Positions 60,558-64,000 of a stretch of 64,000 nucleotides of DNA are shown here, one piece after another. Location: positions 1 to 64,000 of the forward strand of contig NZ_NEHB01000017.1 of NCBI RefSeq assembly GCF_002127655.1. Direction: 5' to 3'. Position 1 is the first letter of the stretch, and every line of letters begins with the position of its first letter. The translations under genes were made by a program, and so were the position numbers. The DNA is from Janthinobacterium sp. GW456P (lineage in GTDB: Bacteria > Pseudomonadota > Gammaproteobacteria > Burkholderiales > Burkholderiaceae_D). Under the pieces are notes generated by a model. It saw only the letters and a list, made by a program, of their open reading frames with translations, ran no database searches and was not told where the DNA came from.

Positions 60558-61909
60558 GCTGGCAAGCTGATCTGAAACGCCAGGCCGCCGCCTTCGCGGT
60601 TGCGCACCTGCAGTTCGGCACCGTGGCGCAGCAGCACGCGGTCGACGATGGCCAGGCCAAGGCCGGCGCCATTGGCCTGCCCGCGTGCCGTGTCGAGGCG
60701 GGTGAACGGCTTCATCAATTGCTCGATCTTTTCCGCCGGCACGCCCGTGCCGTGGTCCTGTACCTCGATGATCACCTTTTTCGCGCCGTGGCTGGTGCGC
60801 ACGTGGCAGACGATGTCGATTTCCGTCATGTCGCTGCCCGGCGTCTTGCCATAGCGGCGCGCATTTTCGATCAGGTTGTTCAGCACGCGGCGCAGGTCGG
60901 TGGGGTTGCCCATCGCATGCGCGCCGTCGGCGATGCTGGCGTTGACCTTCACGTCCGGCAGGCGCATCGCTTCGCGCGTCATGTCGTGGAGCAGGCCGCT
61001 GAGGTCGACATCGGTAAAGCTCGACGCTTCCGTCGGCTTGGCGTAGTCGAGGAACTGGCCGATGATGGCGTCCATCTGCCCGATATCGGACTGGATGCCT
61101 TCGCGCGCCTCGTCCGACAGGTTGGCCATTTCCACTTCCAGCTGCATGCGCGCCAGCGGCGTGCGCAAGTCGTGCGAAATGCCGGCCAGGATCACGGCGC
61201 GGTCCGATTCCACCTGTTTCAGATCATCGACCATCTGGTTGAAGCTGCGGTTCGCCTCGATGATTTCGATCGGTCCCTTTTCCGGCAGCGGCGCCGGCTG
61301 CTTGCCCTTGGCGATGTCGCGCGCGGCCGCCGTCAGACGCGACAGCGGCAGATTGATCAGGCTGGAAATGATGGCTGCGCCCAGCAGCGACAGCAGCGAT
61401 ACCAGGCTGGCCCAGCCCAGCCACTGGAAGCCCGTGAGGCCGCGCAGGCGCTCGCGGTCCAGCATCAGCCAGTACTCGTCGTCGTCGATCTTGAAGCTGA
61501 CCCAGAAGCCGGCCACGCCGTTGACGCGCGCGGAAAAGCGCGTGTCCTTGCCCAGCTTGGCTTTCACCAGTGCCTCGATCTCGGGCATCAGGTAATTGTC
61601 GGGCGGCGGCTCGATGCGGTCGTCCTCTTCCAGCGAGAAGATGCGGATGCCTTCGTTGCTGACGAGGTCGAACAGCAGCTCGCGGCGCAACTCGGGCGCC
61701 GAGTGCGTCAGTGCCGCATGCGTGATGGTGACGACGGAAATGATCTGGGCGGAAATCTGCTGCGCCTGCGGCTCGCGCTGGATGACGGAAATCATGCCGA
61801 TCCAGGTGATCATGCTGACGGTGGTCAAAGTACCCAGCAGCAAAAAGGTGCGCCAGAACAGGCCGCTTTTCAGCCGCGCCAGGCTGATATCGGGAACAAG
61901 CTTCATCAT
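60551..61909 (-). CDS. envZ: EnvZ-like sensor histidine kinase
   Basis: This 452-residue inner-membrane kinase has a first membrane segment (about 20-42), a periplasmic sensor of about 120 residues, a second membrane segment (about 162-186), HAMP, HisKA with His246 in AGISHDLRTPLARMQLE, and an ATPase domain (NNLIENARRYG, VQDHGTGVP, GAGLGLAIVDR). It follows ompR with a 13-bp gap, the usual osmotic and envelope-responding pair that controls porins. Its stop codon is supplied by the REP-like repeat. Confidence 0.93.
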   Translation of the reverse strand: MMKLVPDISLARLKSGLFWRTFLLLGTLTTVSMITWIGMISVIQREPQAQQISAQIISVVTITHAALTHSAPELRRELLFDLVSNEGIRIFSLEEDDRIEPPPDNYLMPEIEALVKAKLGKDTRFSARVNGVAGFWVSFKIDDDEYWLMLDRERLRGLTGFQWLGWASLVSLLSLLGAAIISSLINLPLSRLTAAARDIAKGKQPAPLPEKGPIEIIEANRSFNQMVDDLKQVESDRAVILAGISHDLRTPLARMQLEVEMANLSDEAREGIQSDIGQMDAIIGQFLDYAKPTEASSFTDVDLSGLLHDMTREAMRLPDVKVNASIADGAHAMGNPTDLRRVLNNLIENARRYGKTPGSDMTEIDIVCHVRTSHGAKKVIIEVQDHGTGVPAEKIEQLMKPFTRLDTARGQANGAGLGLAIVDRVLLRHGAELQVRNREGGGLAFQISLPAA

Positions 61910-61922
61910 GCCTCGCCAGCGA

Positions 61923-62693
61923 TCAGCGCGGCTGTCCGTCCGGGATGAAGACGTAGCCGAGGCCCCACACGGTCTGGATGAAGAGCGGGCTCGACGGATC
62001 TGGTTCGATCAGCTTGCGCAGGCGCGAAATCTGCACGTCCAGGCTGCGGTCGAACACTTCGTATTCGCGTCCGCGCGCCAGTTCCATCAGTTTTTCGCGC
62101 GACAGCGGCTGGCGCGCATGGCGGGCAAACACTTTCAGCACGGAAAATTCTCCCGTGGTCAGCGGCACCGTTTCGCCATTCTTTTTCAAGGTGCGCGTGC
62201 CCAGGTCGAGCACGAAGTCGCCGAACTCGAAGGTTTGCGGCGTTTCCGACGGCGCGCCCGGGATTTCATCGGGACCCTTGCGGCGCAGCACGGCGCCGAT
62301 GCGGGCCACCAGTTCGCGCGGATTGAACGGTTTCGGCAGGTAGTCGTCGGCACCCATTTCCAGGCCCACGATGCGGTCCACGTCCTCGCCCTTGGCCGTC
62401 AGCATGATGATCGGCGTCTGGTCGCCCGCGCCGCGCAGGCGGCGGCAGATCGACAGGCCGTCTTCGCCGGGCAGCATCAGGTCGAGCACCAGCAAGTCGT
62501 AGCGTTCGCGCAGCCACAGCTTGTTCATGGCCGTCGCGCTCTCCGCCGTGAAGACATTGAAACCCTGTTCGGTCAGGTAGCGCCGCAGCAGGTCGCGCAG
62601 GCGCACATCGTCATCGACCACCATGATTTTTGCCTGGTGGCCATGGATCGATTGCGTTGTTGTATTGCTGCCGGTAGTGGAGGTTGTGGTCAT
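61923..62693 (-). CDS. ompR: OmpR-type response regulator
   Basis: This 256-residue regulator has a receiver domain with acidic VVDDD, phospho-acceptor Asp71 in LLVLDLMLPGEDG, and KPFNPRELVARIGAVLRR. A winged-helix DNA-binding domain follows (LTTGEFSVLKVFARH, SLDVQISRLRKLIEPD, IQTVWGLGYVFIPDG). The N-terminus is about 20 residues longer than E. coli OmpR and is Thr/Ser-rich. It is the first gene of the ompR-envZ operon. Confidence 0.94.
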   Translation of the reverse strand: MTTTSTTGSNTTTQSIHGHQAKIMVVDDDVRLRDLLRRYLTEQGFNVFTAESATAMNKLWLRERYDLLVLDLMLPGEDGLSICRRLRGAGDQTPIIMLTAKGEDVDRIVGLEMGADDYLPKPFNPRELVARIGAVLRRKGPDEIPGAPSETPQTFEFGDFVLDLGTRTLKKNGETVPLTTGEFSVLKVFARHARQPLSREKLMELARGREYEVFDRSLDVQISRLRKLIEPDPSSPLFIQTVWGLGYVFIPDGQPR

Positions 62694-62887
62694 TTAGGGT
62701 GTCGTGTTATCTTATATTAGTTGCTATAGTAACGCCTCGCGCGGCGTCGGCAAGGGGCTGTGGCGACCCATTACAAAGTGTTACAAACTTTACCCAATTA
62801 CTCTTACTGCACCGTGTAAAGCATCATACACTGGGGCCACAGTGGAAATCAGCTTTAGTTTATACGGCATCGCGGAAGAGGAACTCA

Positions 62888-63277
62888 ATGAATATCTTTA
62901 CTAAAAAAATTCACGCCGCTCCCAGCGCAGCTATCGCCGCACGTACGACTGTGCTGTCCGCATTTGCCGTTTGTTCCGTGTTTGCCGCCAGCTTGGCGCT
63001 GGCGCAAAACCAGCCGCCGCCACGCCGTGACGACCAGCAGCAAATGCAGGCCCAGCGGTATGAGCAGGTACAGCGCAGCAATAGCAATGATACGCGACTG
63101 CGCGAACAGCGCGACGCACGCAGTTTCGACACCCGCGCCGAAGAGCAGCGCCGCGCCAACGAGGGCGCGGACGCCTCACGCCGCACGGGCCGCATGACGC
63201 CCGACGAACGGCGCGACCTGCGCCGCCAGATCAACGAAGTGGGCCAGGATATTTACTCCAACCCGCCACGCCGTTGA
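62888..63277 (+). CDS. Uncharacterised exported Q/R-rich protein
   Basis: This 129-residue protein has a signal peptide ending ASLALAQN. The mature part is highly hydrophilic and rich in Gln, Arg, Asp and Asn (DDQQQMQAQRYEQVQRSNSN, RLREQRDARSFDTRAEEQRR). The C-terminal block MTPDERRDLRRQINEVGQDIY is the most regular part and recurs in small periplasmic proteins of this bacterial group. It is likely disordered and perhaps envelope-stress related. It is divergent from ompR. The site AGAGGAAC lies before ATG 62888. Confidence 0.72.
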   Translation: MNIFTKKIHAAPSAAIAARTTVLSAFAVCSVFAASLALAQNQPPPRRDDQQQMQAQRYEQVQRSNSNDTRLREQRDARSFDTRAEEQRRANEGADASRRTGRMTPDERRDLRRQINEVGQDIYSNPPRR

Positions 63278-63278
63278 T

Positions 63279-63398
63279 GACATCCGGCAATACCTACTGC
63301 GCGTCGCGACTTGTGGCCTGCGATGCTCACTGTACTAAAGTACAGTTCCGCTTCTCGGCCACAATTCACTTCCGCTCGCTACGGTCTTGCCAGATGTC
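63279..63398. repeat. 120-bp nested inverted repeat
   Basis: The outer arms GACATCCGGCAA (63279-63290) and TTGCCAGATGTC (63387-63398) match with one mismatch. Middle arms are TTGTGGCC (63311-63318) and GGCCACAA (63357-63364). The core ACTGTACT-AA-AGTACAGT (63329-63346) is perfect. The whole stretch can fold into one long imperfect cruciform. It has no reading frame and starts right at the preceding stop codon, as expected for a miniature or REP-like repeat and terminator. Confidence 0.75.
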
Positions 63399-63544
63399 GT
63401 GACTGTACCTGAAACATCCATCTCCATTTTCCCCCCATGTTTGTTGCGTCAGGATTATGCTGATCCGGCACACCGCCACGCCCCGTGATATTGTTCTAGT
63501 GCACTGAGACAATTCTCTGAATGTGTTGCAGGGGGAGGCAAGGC

Positions 63545-64000
63545 GTGAGCGACGACGACACACCCGTTCCTGATGCGGCCCCCGCAGGCGGCTTGCCGTA
63601 CGGCCTGGTCCAGCGCGACGGGGGCGTGTTCCTTGACCTGTCGCTGGCGCCGGCGCAGCTGCGCGCCGCCGTCGACCAGCTGTTCCAGTCGGGGCAGTTG
63701 CTGGCTGGCCTCGATTACGGTTTGTTCCTGCTGACCCTGTTCCATGCGCCCACGCCCCGCGCCGCGCCCAAGGGCGAGGCCTTGCTGCGCATCGCCGTGC
63801 GCGTGGCGCCATTTCCGCCCCCGCGCCGCGCCCTGTATAAACAGGTCAAGATCCACGGCGACAGCGCCGAGTTTTACTTTGAAGCATTGCTTCCTGACGC
63901 GGATGGCCAGGTGCCTGCGCGCCGCGAGTTTGACGAGCTGGTGGCCGACCTGTGGTGCAAGGGGGTGCACTACGGCATCGATAGTGTGGCCGTGCGCGCC
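63545..64000 (+). CDS. FapA/DUF342-like protein, N-terminal part (cut by window edge)
   Basis: From GTG 63545, preceded by GGGGGAGG, 152 codons are open to the window end. The fragment contains GDSAEFYFEALLPDADG and then FDELVADLWCKGVHYGID, the N-terminal pattern of the FapA/DUF342 family (flagellar-assembly-protein-A-like polymerising proteins). The first 15 residues are acidic and probably disordered. The minus-strand frame across the same bases has no comparable pattern. The name rests on this short region only. Confidence 0.68.
   Translation, partial: MSDDDTPVPDAAPAGGLPYGLVQRDGGVFLDLSLAPAQLRAAVDQLFQSGQLLAGLDYGLFLLTLFHAPTPRAAPKGEALLRIAVRVAPFPPPRRALYKQVKIHGDSAEFYFEALLPDADGQVPARREFDELVADLWCKGVHYGIDSVAVRA

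Noticed and set aside
63455-63970. 171-codon minus-strand frame at the right edge
   Set aside because: The plus-strand frame from GTG 63545 has a strong ribosome site and FapA/DUF342-like motifs.

Overview
The window is a gene-dense, high-GC (roughly two thirds G+C by eye) bacterial chromosome segment. Gene content and protein style point to a betaproteobacterium of the Oxalobacteraceae, most like Janthinobacterium or Massilia/Duganella. The reasons are many PAS, GGDEF/EAL and histidine-kinase proteins, LysR-regulator/exporter pairs, a Tat-exported PhoX, YqhD, an MdtABC-type pump, an S46 peptidase and an accessory VgrG locus. The genus is inferred from style, not from a marker gene. I see no rRNA, tRNA, CRISPR array, transposase or phage gene.

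Layout. 1-4.4 kb: start of an exported protein, ribA, a phoX gene under a multi-unit Pho box, a doxX remnant and a pirin. 4.5-15.7 kb: a LysR regulator, a PAS-PAS-(degenerate GGDEF)-EAL phosphodiesterase, a LysR/DHA1-exporter pair, three envelope genes facing an RstAB-like two-component system, and an RhtA-type exporter divergent from an AsnC/Lrp regulator. 15.7-25.2 kb: an APH(3')-like phosphotransferase, a GNAT protein, a cysteine-free glutaredoxin-fold protein, a LysR/DHA2-exporter pair, a second DHA1 exporter, a YeeE/YedE transporter and a sodium:solute symporter. 25.3-37.4 kb: sppA, a GNAT gene and a complete four-gene RND pump operon (MdtA, MdtB, MdtC, NodT-type outer-membrane factor) with 4-bp start/stop overlaps. 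37.5-44.5 kb: a CheB-CheR-PAS fusion overlapping a PAS histidine kinase, then an S46 dipeptidyl-peptidase whose true start is probably TTG, closed by a strong terminator.

44.5-52.9 kb is a type VI secretion accessory island: VgrG, a Tle5-type phospholipase D effector, and two tandem Sel1-like lipoproteins that are probably immunity proteins. The second lipoprotein has lost its C-terminal domain and reads into the next gene. 53-54.6 kb: a TetR regulator divergent from a DUF2867 gene. 54.7-58.2 kb: a PnuC-family transporter and a P-loop kinase converge on a TonB receptor that is led by a clear TPP riboswitch, so the locus is probably for thiamine uptake and trapping.

58.3-64 kb: yqhD; a small protein that aligns with the encapsulated-ferritin family but lacks its ferroxidase ligands; an orphan Imm26 protein; a REP/BIME-like palindrome that supplies the stop codons of two convergent genes; an envZ-ompR pair; a small exported Q/R-rich protein; a 120-bp inverted repeat; and the start of a FapA/DUF342-like gene.

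The observations most worth a second look are the ligand-less encapsulated-ferritin-like protein, the riboswitch-linked PnuC/kinase/TonB locus, the duplicated and truncated T6SS immunity gene, and the Pho box built into the remains of a broken gene.
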